This document shows positions 32,443-39,987 of a stretch of 64,000 bases of DNA, piece by piece. The translations under genes and the position numbers were made by a program. The first letter of the stretch is position 1. The number at the start of each line of letters is the position of its first letter. Source of the DNA: Georgenia soli (GTDB lineage Bacteria; Actinomycetota; Actinomycetes; Actinomycetales; Actinomycetaceae); NCBI RefSeq assembly GCF_002563695.1, contig NZ_PDJI01000004.1:3472001-3536000 (forward strand), in the 5' to 3' direction. The notes beneath the pieces were generated by a model. The model saw nothing but the letters and a program-made list of their open reading frames with translations, was not told the DNA's origin and searched no databases.

Positions 32443-32609
32443 GCGCGCCGTCGCCGGACCACGGCTGCGGACGCCGTCGCCCTGAAGATGCGACCCACCT
32501 CGCTGCCGCCGATAGTGGAGGAGGACCCACGGCCGCGGCGCGCCTCGACCCGGCCCGACCCGGGACGAGCCGCACCGCGAGCAGCGACGAGCGCGACGAA
32601 GGAGAACGG

Positions 32610-33356
32610 ATGCTGGAGCGAGACGTCGGCAAGGGCGTGCACCGGCTGGAGCACGCCTACGTCAACTGCTACCTGATCGAGGACGACGACGGCCGCCTCA
32701 CGGTCGTGGACGCGGGCCTGCCGGCCTTCTGGCCGCTGCTCGGGCAGGCGCTGCAGGAGCTGGGCCGTCGCCCCGGGGACGTCGCCGCCCTGGTGCTCAC
32801 GCACGCGCACTTCGACCACGTGGGGGTGGCCCGCCGCCTCCAGGAGCGCCTGGGCGTGCCGGTCTGGGCGCACGAGAAGGAGCAGTACCTCGCTGCGCAC
32901 CCCTACCACTACGCGCACGAGAACATGCGGGGCATCTACCCGCTGCGCTACCCGCGCGCCGCGCGGATCCTGGGGGCGATGACGTGGGCCGGCGCGCTGA
33001 CCGTCAAGGGCGTGAGCGCGACGCGGTCGCTCGAGGACGGCGCCACCCTCGACGTGCCGGGCCGGCCCCGGGTCATCCTCAGCCCCGGGCACACCTACGG
33101 GCACTGCGCCCTGCACCTGCCCGACCGTGACGTCCTGATCACCGGCGACGCGCTGGTCACGCTCGACCCGTACACCGCGCACACCGGCCCGCGCATCATC
33201 GCTGGCGCCGCCACGGCGGACTCGGCCATGGCCCTGGAGTCCCTCGACCTGCTCGCCGCCACCGGCGCCGGCACCGTCCTGCCCGGGCACGGCGAGCCGT
33301 GGCTGGAGGGGATCGGCTCCGCCGTCGTCGCGGCGCGGGCCGCCGGACCGTCCTGA
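32610..33356 (+). CDS. Metallo-beta-lactamase fold hydrolase
   Basis: The product is 248 residues. The dinuclear metal site is complete: THAHFDH, the later His in SPGHTYGHC, the Asp in ITGDAL and the final His in LPGHGEPW. The family includes glyoxalase II-like and lactonase-like enzymes; substrate unknown. AAGGAGAACGG precedes the ATG at 32610. The long upstream frame runs antisense-like through the transporter gene and is not used. About 170 bases of non-coding DNA with no clear element separate it from the CDF-like gene. Confidence 0.87.
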   Translation: MLERDVGKGVHRLEHAYVNCYLIEDDDGRLTVVDAGLPAFWPLLGQALQELGRRPGDVAALVLTHAHFDHVGVARRLQERLGVPVWAHEKEQYLAAHPYHYAHENMRGIYPLRYPRAARILGAMTWAGALTVKGVSATRSLEDGATLDVPGRPRVILSPGHTYGHCALHLPDRDVLITGDALVTLDPYTAHTGPRIIAGAATADSAMALESLDLLAATGAGTVLPGHGEPWLEGIGSAVVAARAAGPS

Positions 33357-33435
33357 CCGCACGGTCAGGAGGAGGGCGGGCGCCTGCCGGCTCCCGCCCG
33401 GGAGGGAACCCGACACAACCGAAGGAGTGAGCAGC

Positions 33436-33684
33436 ATGGCTACCGGAGAGACCGGTTTCGACGACGTCACCTACGACCTCATCTCGGTGCAGTACCACTC
33501 GCTCAAGGCCGGGCACGACTACGGGCAGTACGTCCGTGACGCCCGCAACGCGGGCAAGGAGGACATCGCCGCCTTCTTCGAGAAGATCATGGCGGAGGAC
33601 TCCGAGCGGGCCCGTCAGTGCCACGAGTTCCTGCGCGAGCTCGGGCCGGGCACCGACAACACGGCGCCGCAGCAGGGCTCCTGA
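33436..33684 (+). CDS. Small helical His/Glu-rich protein
   Basis: The product is 82 residues. It is predicted helical, with metal-capable residues spaced along the helices (H21, H27, D28, E42, E49, E54, D55, H63, E64) as in ferritin-like or hemerythrin-like bundles, though no named family is certain. GAAGGAG lies 8 bases before the ATG at 33436; GTG 33427 overlaps that site. A strong hairpin terminator follows at 33692-33722, so it has its own transcript although it precedes the molybdoenzyme genes by 170 bases. Confidence 0.65.
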   Translation: MATGETGFDDVTYDLISVQYHSLKAGHDYGQYVRDARNAGKEDIAAFFEKIMAEDSERARQCHEFLRELGPGTDNTAPQQGS

Positions 33685-33691
33685 CGCACGG

Positions 33692-33722
33692 CCGGCCCCC
33701 GACCCTCCGGGGCGGGGGCCGG
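33692..33722 (+). terminator. Perfect 10-bp hairpin
   Basis: CCGGCCCCCG (33692-33701) pairs with CGGGGGCCGG (33713-33722) over an 11-base loop, 8 bases after the stop of the small helical gene. It is followed by GTTCAGG, without a T run. It separates that gene from the molybdoenzyme operon. Confidence 0.7.
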
Positions 33723-33854
33723 TTCAGGTCCGACAGGCAGCGGTGCCCCGGTTGCGGCACGGCCGGAGCGGCGGTTCCCTGGCCCGAAGGGTGCTTCGCC
33801 GCCCGGCCGGTGGTGCGACGACCGGTGGACGCCGGTGACGACGAGGAGGTTGCC

Positions 33855-36314
33855 ATGGGACGAGTGGACCGGATAGCCGACGTGTGGGGGACGCGGACGC
33901 CCTACGGGCAGGGCGAGACGTGGCCCACCCGCGTGGACACGCACCTGGAGGAGGGGCTCGGCCCGGAGGACGTGGACCGCTGGGTGCAGACGGCGTCGAT
34001 CATGCACTCCAACGGGGACGCCCTCGACATCGCCGTCAAGGACGACCGCATCGTCGGGGTCCGGGGCCGCGCCGTCGACCGGGTCAACCACGGCCGGCTC
34101 GGGCCGAAGGACCTGTTCGGCTGGCAGGCCAACGCCTCGCCCGACCGGCTCACACGGCCCCTGGTCCGCAAGAACGGCGAGCTCGTCGAGACGTCGTGGG
34201 AGGAGGCGATGGACGCCGTCGTCGGCCGCACGAAGGAGCTGCTGGAGGAGCAGGGGCCGAGCGCCGTCGGGTTCTACACCACGGGCCAGCTCTTCCTGGA
34301 GGAGTACTACACGCTCGGCCTGATCGCCCACGGCGGGATCGGCACGAACCACGTCGACGGCAACACCCGCCTGTGCACCGCGACGGCGGCGGCCGCGCTG
34401 AAGGAGTCCTTCGCCTCCGACGGGCAGCCCGGCTCGTACACGGACATCGATCACGCCGACGTCATCGCCCTGTACGGCCACAACATGGCCGAGACCCAGG
34501 TGGTGCTGTGGACGCGCATCCTCGACCGGCTCGCGGGCCCCAACCCGCCGGCGATCATCTGCGTGGACCCGCGGCCCACCCCCGTGGCGCAGCACGCGAC
34601 CGTCCACCTGGCGCCCCGGCCCGGCACGAACGTCGCCCTGATGAACGGCCTGCTCCACGAGATCGTGGCCAACGACTGGGTCGACCACGACTACGTCGAG
34701 GCCCACGCCGTCGGCTTCGAGGAGCTGGCGAAACGGGTGAAGGACTACCCGCCGGAGCGGGTGGCGCAGATCTGCGACGTCCCGGAGGCGGACCTGCGCG
34801 AGGCTGCCCGGCTCATCGGCACCGCCGACCGGCTGATGTCCACGGTGCTGCAGGGCTTCTACCAGTCCCACCAGGCGACGGCGGCGTCCGTGCAGGTGAA
34901 CAACATCCACATCGTCCGCGGCATGCTCGGCCGCCCGGGCTGCGGGCTGCTGCAGATGAACGGTCAACCCACGGCGGAGAACACCCGCGAGGCGGGCGCC
35001 GACGGTGACCTGGCCGGCTTCCGTAACTGGTCCAACGACGCGCACGTGGAGGACCTGGCGCGGGTCTGGAACGTCGACCCCATGGACATCCCGCACTACT
35101 CCCCGCCGACGCACGCCATGCAGATGATGCGCTACGTCGAGGAGGGGTCGATCCGGATGCTGTGGGTCCAGGCCACCAACCCGGTGGTCTCGATGCCGGA
35201 GCTCAACCGGATGCGGTCGATCCTCAGCCAGGAGCGGCTCTTCCTGGTGGTCCAGGACATCTTCCTCTCGGAGACGGCGCAGCTCGCGGACGTGGTGCTG
35301 CCCGCCGCGACGTGGGGGGAGAAGACCGGGACGTTCACCAACGCGGACCGCACGGTGCACCTGTCGGAGAAGGCGGTGGACCCGCCCGGCGAGGCCCGGC
35401 CGGACCTCGACATCTTCATCGACTTCGCCCACCGCCTGGGCCTGAAGGACAAGGACGGCGCCCCGCTGGTGAAGTGGTCCACGCCGGAGGAGGCCTTCGA
35501 GGCGTGGAAGGAGTGCAGCCGCGGACGGCCGTGCGACTACTCGGGCATGTCGTACGAGAAGCTGCGGGGCGGGAGCGGCATCCAGTGGCCGTGCACCGAC
35601 GAGGCGCCCGACGGCACCGAGCGCCTGTACGCCGACGGGAAGTTCTTCGCCGACCCGCAGTACTGCGAGAGCTACGGCCGCGACCTCATCACCGGGGCCC
35701 CGCTCGAGCCCGACGAGTACAAGGCGATGAACCCCTCCGGCAAGGCGGTCATCAAGTTCGCCGAGTACCTGCCGCCGCACGAGCTGCCGAGCGAGGACTT
35801 CCCCCTGCAGCTCATCACCGGACGGACCGTGTACCACTTCCACACACGCACCAAGACCGGCCGTGCGCCGCAGCTGCAGGCGGCGGCGCCGGACGTGTGG
35901 GTGGAGGTCTCGGCCACCGACGCCGAGCTGCTCGGGCTGGAGGAGGGCGACCTCACCGAGATCTCGACGCCGCGGGGCAGCGTCCGCGCCCGGGCGCGGG
36001 TCAGCGGCATCCGGGAGGGCGTCGTCTTCCTCCCGTTCCACTACGGCTACTGGGACGTGGGCGGTCACGAGCCCGACGGCGAGGGCCGGGCCGCGAACGA
36101 GCTCACCATCACCGACTGGGACCCGGCGTCGAAGCAACCCATCTTCAAGACGGCGGCCTGCCGGGTGACGAAGGTGGGGGCGGGCGGCGGGACTGCGTCC
36201 CCGGCGCCGACGACGACGGCGTCCGCTCCGCTCGCGGGGGACGTGCCGCCCACGCGCGGCGGGGCAGGGGCCGACGTCGACGAGGAGCTGGCCACGGCTG
36301 GAGGTGCGCGATGA
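33855..36314 (+). CDS. Molybdopterin oxidoreductase lacking the [4Fe-4S] cysteines
   Basis: The product is 819 residues of the DMSO-reductase superfamily (formate dehydrogenase/NapA side). The Mo-bis-MGD regions are present, including LIAHGGIGTNHVDGNTRLC, whose Cys174 fits the Mo-ligand position, GLLQMNGQPTAEN, VQATNPVVS and the C-terminal cap (RTVYHFHTRTKTGRA). At the N-terminal cluster site the pattern C-x2-C-x3-C is replaced by Ser48, His51 and Asp55, and the fourth ligand by Gly83 (RLGPK). No twin-Arg signal is seen, so it is cytoplasmic. GAGGAGGTTGCC precedes the ATG. It overlaps the next gene as ATGA. Substrate and electron partner are unknown. Confidence 0.82.
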   Translation: MGRVDRIADVWGTRTPYGQGETWPTRVDTHLEEGLGPEDVDRWVQTASIMHSNGDALDIAVKDDRIVGVRGRAVDRVNHGRLGPKDLFGWQANASPDRLTRPLVRKNGELVETSWEEAMDAVVGRTKELLEEQGPSAVGFYTTGQLFLEEYYTLGLIAHGGIGTNHVDGNTRLCTATAAAALKESFASDGQPGSYTDIDHADVIALYGHNMAETQVVLWTRILDRLAGPNPPAIICVDPRPTPVAQHATVHLAPRPGTNVALMNGLLHEIVANDWVDHDYVEAHAVGFEELAKRVKDYPPERVAQICDVPEADLREAARLIGTADRLMSTVLQGFYQSHQATAASVQVNNIHIVRGMLGRPGCGLLQMNGQPTAENTREAGADGDLAGFRNWSNDAHVEDLARVWNVDPMDIPHYSPPTHAMQMMRYVEEGSIRMLWVQATNPVVSMPELNRMRSILSQERLFLVVQDIFLSETAQLADVVLPAATWGEKTGTFTNADRTVHLSEKAVDPPGEARPDLDIFIDFAHRLGLKDKDGAPLVKWSTPEEAFEAWKECSRGRPCDYSGMSYEKLRGGSGIQWPCTDEAPDGTERLYADGKFFADPQYCESYGRDLITGAPLEPDEYKAMNPSGKAVIKFAEYLPPHELPSEDFPLQLITGRTVYHFHTRTKTGRAPQLQAAAPDVWVEVSATDAELLGLEEGDLTEISTPRGSVRARARVSGIREGVVFLPFHYGYWDVGGHEPDGEGRAANELTITDWDPASKQPIFKTAACRVTKVGAGGGTASPAPTTTASAPLAGDVPPTRGGAGADVDEELATAGGAR

Positions 36315-36793
36315 AGATCGGGCTCGTGCTGAAGGAGCTGCACCGCTCTGAGAACGACCTCGCCCACGAGCTGCTGCAGGTCTCGGACCGGCACAAGGTC
36401 GACCACGAGATCTACCACGTGGCCCGGGACCTGGCGCAGTGGTCGCAGCGCCACGTCAAGGAGATCGCCGCGATCGCCGAACGCTACGGCGAGAAGCTCG
36501 ACCCGGAGCCGGAGGGGGAGTCCCACCTCGCCGAGCGGCTCATCGACAAGGGGTCGGAGCTGATGGGCCGCGCGAAGACCCCCGGGCTCCTGATGCTCCG
36601 CGACCTGCGCGAGCTCTACATGAAAGCCTCCGGGGTCTCCGTCGACTGGGAGATGCTCGCCCAGGCGGCGCAGGGCATCAAGCACACCGACCTGCTCGAG
36701 GTGTGCCAGCGGTGCCACCCCGACACGCTGCGGCAGATGCGCTGGGCCAACGGCAAGCTGAAGGAGGCGTCGACCCAGGCCATCGTCAGCTGA
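36311..36793 (+). CDS. Helical partner protein of the molybdoenzyme
   Basis: The product is 160 residues, nearly all helical. The N-terminal half is rich in His, Glu and Asp (E9, H11, H19, E20, H28, D31, H32, E33, H36, H48), suggesting a metal-binding four-helix bundle. The C-terminal half ends with C-x2-C-H (Cys132, Cys135, His136), a haem c-like motif, but no signal peptide is present, so covalent haem is unlikely; zinc or structural use is possible. It starts at an ATGA overlap with the molybdoenzyme and is almost surely its partner. Confidence 0.65.
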   Translation: MKIGLVLKELHRSENDLAHELLQVSDRHKVDHEIYHVARDLAQWSQRHVKEIAAIAERYGEKLDPEPEGESHLAERLIDKGSELMGRAKTPGLLMLRDLRELYMKASGVSVDWEMLAQAAQGIKHTDLLEVCQRCHPDTLRQMRWANGKLKEASTQAIVS

Positions 36794-36816
36794 GCGCCCG
36801 GCCGAGGCGGCCGCGG

Positions 36817-37530
36817 TCAGACCTCGACGGGCTCGATGAGCTGCGGTCCGTCGTTGTTGACGTTCCCGACGGCGCGCCCGACCGGGCGGGGCACCAGGGA
36901 CGGCTCAGGGATGGCGTCGATCATCGCCCGCACCTCCTTCAGGTCCTGGGTGCGCGGGTCGAGCCAGTGGTCGACCATGTCCGGCGGCAGCACCACGGGG
37001 GTGCGGTCGTGGATGTGGCCGAGGCTGTCGGCCGCCGTCGTCGTCATGATCGTGACCGTCCACAGCCACTTGTCCGGGTGGTCCTCCGGCAGGCGAGGGT
37101 CCTTCCAGAACTCGTACAGGCCGGCGAACGCGAGCAGCCCGTCGCCGTGGAGGAAGTACGGCTGCTTGCCGCCGTCGGGCATCTTCTGCCACTCGTAGTA
37201 GCCGTCCGCCGCCAGGACGCAGCGGCGCAGCGACGCCGCCCGCTTGAAGGACGGCTTCTCCGTCACGGTCTCCGAACGGGCGTTGATGAGCCGGGATCCA
37301 GACTTCGGGTCCTTCGCCCAGGAGGGGACCAGGCCCCAGCGAACCGTGCGCAGCTGCCGCACGGGCGGGGTCTCCGGCTCGTGGCGCGGAGCCCGCTCGA
37401 GGACCGCCCGGACGTCCTGCATCGGGGCGACGTTCCACGACGGCGGCAGCTCCTCGCCGACCACCTGCTCGATGTCGAAGGCGTTGACGAGATCCGAGTC
37501 GCGCCGGGCGTTTGCGTAGCGTCCGCACAT
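36817..37530 (-). CDS. SRAP (HMCES/YedK-like) abasic-site protein
   Basis: The product is 237 residues. After Met removal Cys2 (MCGRY) forms a thiazolidine crosslink with abasic sites in single-stranded DNA. Other active-site elements are present: SWNVAPMQ, NARSET (Glu87), DGYYEWQK (Glu113) and the His in GHIHDRTPV. The family protects abasic lesions during replication. The ATG at 37530 fits the required Cys2; longer in-frame extensions upstream would bury it and are rejected. It is convergent with the molybdoenzyme operon. Confidence 0.92.
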   Translation of the reverse strand: MCGRYANARRDSDLVNAFDIEQVVGEELPPSWNVAPMQDVRAVLERAPRHEPETPPVRQLRTVRWGLVPSWAKDPKSGSRLINARSETVTEKPSFKRAASLRRCVLAADGYYEWQKMPDGGKQPYFLHGDGLLAFAGLYEFWKDPRLPEDHPDKWLWTVTIMTTTAADSLGHIHDRTPVVLPPDMVDHWLDPRTQDLKEVRAMIDAIPEPSLVPRPVGRAVGNVNNDGPQLIEPVEV

Positions 37531-37689
37531 GGGGGCCAGTGTGTCTCCTGCGTCGGGGAGGAGCCAACACGCCGACGCGCGGCTCTCGGTTCCGCAGAGC
37601 GGCGACCGGGCGGGCATCCGACCCATCTCCGGAACTTTCTTACAAAGTACGACTTACTTTTGGAATGCGTTGACACGCCCGCGATGTCC

Positions 37690-37702
37690 GACCACAGTGG
37701 TC
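37690..37702 (+). promoter_or_regulatory. Short inverted repeat in an AT-rich upstream region
   Basis: GACCA-CAG-TGGTC lies within the 485-base stretch between the SRAP gene and anmK. Just upstream, 37640-37672 is unusually AT-rich for this genome (TTACAAAGTACGACTTACTT) and has AAAGT/ACTT dyad symmetry, followed by TTGACA. These may be the original promoter and operator of the decayed MurNAc cluster. The rest of 37531-37799 holds nothing I recognise. Confidence 0.3.
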
Positions 37703-37799
37703 CCTGTCACCGACAGACCGTGCGCGGTCCGTCCAGCGGCAAAGGTGCCCACACGATCGGACCTCAGCTTGAGTACACGTTTCCCGTGCCGCAGGCGCC

Positions 37800-37901
37800 A
37801 TGGCCGGGCCCGCCACGGCAATCCTCGTGCTGTCCGCCTGCTCCTCCGGCACGGGACGGCGGACGTCGGGCGATCGACGAGCTCGAGGTGACCACGGCTG
37901 A
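37800..37901 (+). pseudogene. Lipoprotein signal-peptide fragment
   Basis: A 33-codon frame starts at ATG 37800 with MAGPATAILVLSACSSG, a convincing hydrophobic core and lipobox (LSAC) like those of actinobacterial solute-binding lipoproteins. It then runs out into Arg-rich sequence and stops at 37901 with no mature domain. It reads as the 5' end of a lost lipoprotein gene joined to other sequence by deletion. Confidence 0.45.
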
Positions 37902-38019
37902 CAGCGTCGTCGGGATCGCCGCGAGCGGCAGCACAGCACCGGACGAGCCCGCGCAGGCCGAAGCTCTGCTCGAGCGGAGCGGGAGCCGTCTGCGCCCAGT
38001 TTTGGAGGTACAGCGATGA
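37870..38019 (+). pseudogene. murQ: Remnant resembling MurNAc-6-phosphate etherase
   Basis: The frame ending at 38019 reads LEVTTADSVVGIAASGSTAP, close to the MurQ segment (L-T-x2-D-V-V-V-G-I-A-A-S-G-R-T-P) of the SIS domain, and then breaks off into DEPAQAEALLERSGSRL. The rest of a 300-residue MurQ is missing on both sides. MurQ converts MurNAc-6-phosphate to GlcNAc-6-phosphate and normally acts right after AnmK, so finding this piece against anmK supports the reading. Its TGA overlaps the anmK ATG by four bases. Confidence 0.6.
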
Positions 38020-39215
38020 AGGTTCTCGGGATGATCTCCGGCACGTCCCACGACGGCATAGACGTCGCCGTCGTGGACTTCTCCCCGGCCGACGGGGACC
38101 CGACGGCACTGACCGGCACGGTGTCGCACGTCAGTACGGTGCCCTACGACCCCGGGCTCCGTACCCGCCTGCTGCGTGCCCTGCCACCGCGGGGCACCAC
38201 ACTCGCGGAGGTCTGCGAGCTCGACACCGCGGTGGGCCAGGCGTTCGCAGAGGCCGCCGTCCGCACGGTTGCGACGGCGGGGCCGGTGGACCTCATCTGC
38301 TCGCACGGGCAGACCGTCTACCACTGGGTCCAGGCTCAACAGGCCCACGGCACTCTCCAGATCGGGCAGCCTGCGTGGATCGCTGAGGCCACGGGCACGC
38401 CGGTCGTGGCGGACGTGCGAGCACGCGACGTAGCCGCCGGTGGGCACGGCGCCCCGCTGGTCTCGTTCATGGACACGCTGCTCCTGACAGGCCGGCCTGG
38501 CGTCTGGGCGGCCCTCAACCTCGGCGGGATCTCCAACATGACCGTCGTGGGCGCCCCGGCAGAGCCGGTGGCCTACGACATCGGCCCCGCCAACGCGCTC
38601 CTGGACGCCGCCGTCCTGCAGCGTCAGGCGCACCCCACCGGCTTCGACGTCGACGGTGCCATCGCTGCCGCCGGGCGTGTGGACGAGGAGCTGCTCGGCC
38701 TGCTGCTCCGCGAGGACTACTACGTCCTTCCGGCACCGAAGAGCACGGGCAAGGAGCTCTTCCACGACCGGTACCTGAGCGACGTGCTGACCCTGCTGGC
38801 GCGCGACGTCACCACGCCGGACCTCCTGGCGACGTTGACCGAGCTGACGGCCGTCACGGTGGCCGAGCAGGTACAGGCGCACGCCGTGGATCACGTGATG
38901 ATCTCGGGAGGCGGCGCCGCGAACCCGACGATGCTGCGCAGGCTGACGGCCCGGCTTCCCGGCGTCGAGCTGATCACGTCCGCCGAGCTCGGTGCGCCGC
39001 CTGACGCCAAGGAGGCCATCGCGTTCGCGCTGACCGGCTGGTGCACCGCCCACGGCGTAGCGGCGACGGTCCCCTCGGCGACCGGCGCCAGGGGACCACG
39101 CGTTCTCGGCGCCGTGATCCCAGGTGACGGGCCCCTGCGCCTCCCGGAACCGTCGGCGCACGGACCGCGGTCGCTGAGGCTCCGGTCCGGCGAGAGGGGT
39201 GGCTCGGGTGGATGA
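38016..39215 (+). CDS. anmK: Anhydro-N-acetylmuramic acid kinase
   Basis: The product is 399 residues of the sugar kinase/actin fold. It hydrolyses and phosphorylates 1,6-anhydroMurNAc to MurNAc-6-phosphate in cell-wall recycling. Signatures are MISGTSHDGID at the N-terminus, ICSHGQTVYH, LNLGGISNMTVV, YDIGPANALLD and SGGGAANP. The body ends at about residue 373 (AVIPGDGPL); the last 25 residues look like read-through into downstream remnant sequence. TTTTGGAGGTACAGCG gives a good ribosome site. Flanking murQ-like and amiE-like fragments suggest the rest of the pathway was lost here. Confidence 0.9.
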   Translation: MKVLGMISGTSHDGIDVAVVDFSPADGDPTALTGTVSHVSTVPYDPGLRTRLLRALPPRGTTLAEVCELDTAVGQAFAEAAVRTVATAGPVDLICSHGQTVYHWVQAQQAHGTLQIGQPAWIAEATGTPVVADVRARDVAAGGHGAPLVSFMDTLLLTGRPGVWAALNLGGISNMTVVGAPAEPVAYDIGPANALLDAAVLQRQAHPTGFDVDGAIAAAGRVDEELLGLLLREDYYVLPAPKSTGKELFHDRYLSDVLTLLARDVTTPDLLATLTELTAVTVAEQVQAHAVDHVMISGGGAANPTMLRRLTARLPGVELITSAELGAPPDAKEAIAFALTGWCTAHGVAATVPSATGARGPRVLGAVIPGDGPLRLPEPSAHGPRSLRLRSGERGGSGG

Positions 39216-39219
39216 CGGT

Positions 39220-39367
39220 GTCGCGGACTTCGCGGTCGACACGGATCCGGGGCGCCGTGGTCGTCCTCCTGATCAACAGGCTCCACCCCGACCGTCCCCC
39301 TGCCAGCACCCGCCCGGTATGGGCGCAGGTCCTGCGCACTGTCGTGGAGGCCGCCGGTCGCCCCTGA
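39220..39367 (+). pseudogene. C-terminal remnant of a serine hydrolase (beta-lactamase/AmiE-like)
   Basis: Two frames together read like the end of a beta-lactamase-fold hydrolase: FAVDTDPGRR in one frame, then AVVVLLINRLHPDR and WAQVLRTVVEAAGRP in the next, ending at TGA 39367. The pattern D-P-x(3,4)-V-V-V-L-L-x-N-R-x-H-P is typical of this family's C-terminus. AmiE, a MurNAc-peptide amidase of this fold, accompanies murQ in MurNAc operons, which fits the position after anmK. The frame break and missing N-terminal domain show it is dead. Confidence 0.55.
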
Positions 39368-39430
39368 CCCCGCACGCGCCGGACGCCGGAGCAGCGTGTC
39401 GAGGGTCACTCGTCCGCAGGCGTCCGCGGA

Positions 39431-39461
39431 TTGGCCCCGGCAGCGACCGATGCCCTAAAGT
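39431..39461 (+). promoter_or_regulatory. Candidate tRNA promoter
   Basis: TTGGCC at 39431-39436 and TAAAGT at 39456-39461, spaced 19 bases, lie 25 bases before the tRNA 5' end. The -10 box is one of few AT-rich spots here. The spacing is one to two bases long for an ideal promoter. Confidence 0.4.
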
Positions 39462-39485
39462 AGTCCACGCCCCGCACGGGGCAGC

Positions 39486-39558
39486 GGGGCTATGGCGCAG
39501 TTGGTAGCGCGCTTCCATGGCATGGAAGAGGTCGAGGGTTCGAATCCCTCTAGCTCCA
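39486..39558 (+). tRNA. tRNA-Ala(GGC)
   Basis: The 73-base cloverleaf has acceptor arms GGGGCTA and TAGCTCC, a D arm (GCGC/GCGC), anticodon stem CTTCC/GGAAG with loop ATGGCAT (anticodon GGC), and T arm GAGGG-TTCGAAT-CCCTC. The third acceptor pair is G3:U70, the identity element for alanyl-tRNA synthetase. CCA is not encoded; A is the discriminator base. A terminator hairpin follows 18 bases downstream. No integrase gene or flanking duplication was seen. Confidence 0.97.
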
Positions 39559-39576
39559 CTCTGTGAGAACGAAGTA

Positions 39577-39606
39577 GGCCCCGAGCGCACTGCTCGGGGC
39601 CTTTCT
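39577..39606 (+). terminator. Rho-independent terminator of the tRNA gene
   Basis: GGCCCCGAGC pairs with GCTCGGGGCC across a 5-base loop (GCACT) and is followed by TTTCTCGTT. The 10-bp stem with a T-containing tail is the most classical terminator in the window. Confidence 0.85.
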
Positions 39607-39645
39607 CGTTCGAAGGGCCGGTTCCTGCCGGCGACCGCAGGCAGC

Positions 39646-39849
39646 TCAGCTGTCGGCGACGCGGCCGCTCTGCCCCTGCAGCTCGTCGATCAGCTTCGAC
39701 GCCTCGGCCTTGCTCAGCTTCTCAGGGACCTCCCGGCCCGCCTCGCGCGCGAGGGTTCCCAGGTAGCTCATCTGCGCCCCGGTCGCCGGCTCATCTCCGG
39801 TGGTCCAGTCCTCGGGGTCCTTGACGGTGTCTCCGGTGCTGTCGCTCAT
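39646..39849 (-). CDS. DUF3072 family protein
   Basis: The product is 67 residues: an acidic N-terminus (DPEDWTTGDEPATGAQMSYLGTLAREAG) and a helical C-terminus (PEKLSKAEASKLIDELQ). The TGAQ-x-S-Y-L-x-T-L-x-x-E-A pattern is that of DUF3072, short proteins of unknown function common in actinobacteria. The ATG at 39849 is chosen; the long extension upstream is antisense to the SDR gene. It is convergent with the tRNA and divergent from the SDR gene. Confidence 0.85.
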   Translation of the reverse strand: MSDSTGDTVKDPEDWTTGDEPATGAQMSYLGTLAREAGREVPEKLSKAEASKLIDELQGQSGRVADS

Positions 39850-39987
39850 GCACATCACGGTAGGTCCCGGGCGGGACGACCGCGCGTCATGAGGTGCGGC
39901 TCCGTGGTCGCCGCGCGTCCGGTACCCGACACCTCTAGCGTCGGTGGCCACGGCAGGACAGGGTCGTCGAGTCAGTGGGAGGTCACC

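Noticed and set aside
39486..39558. tRNA-Ala as attachment site of an integrated element.
   Set aside because: No integrase, no duplicated 3' tRNA end and no mobile genes were found downstream.
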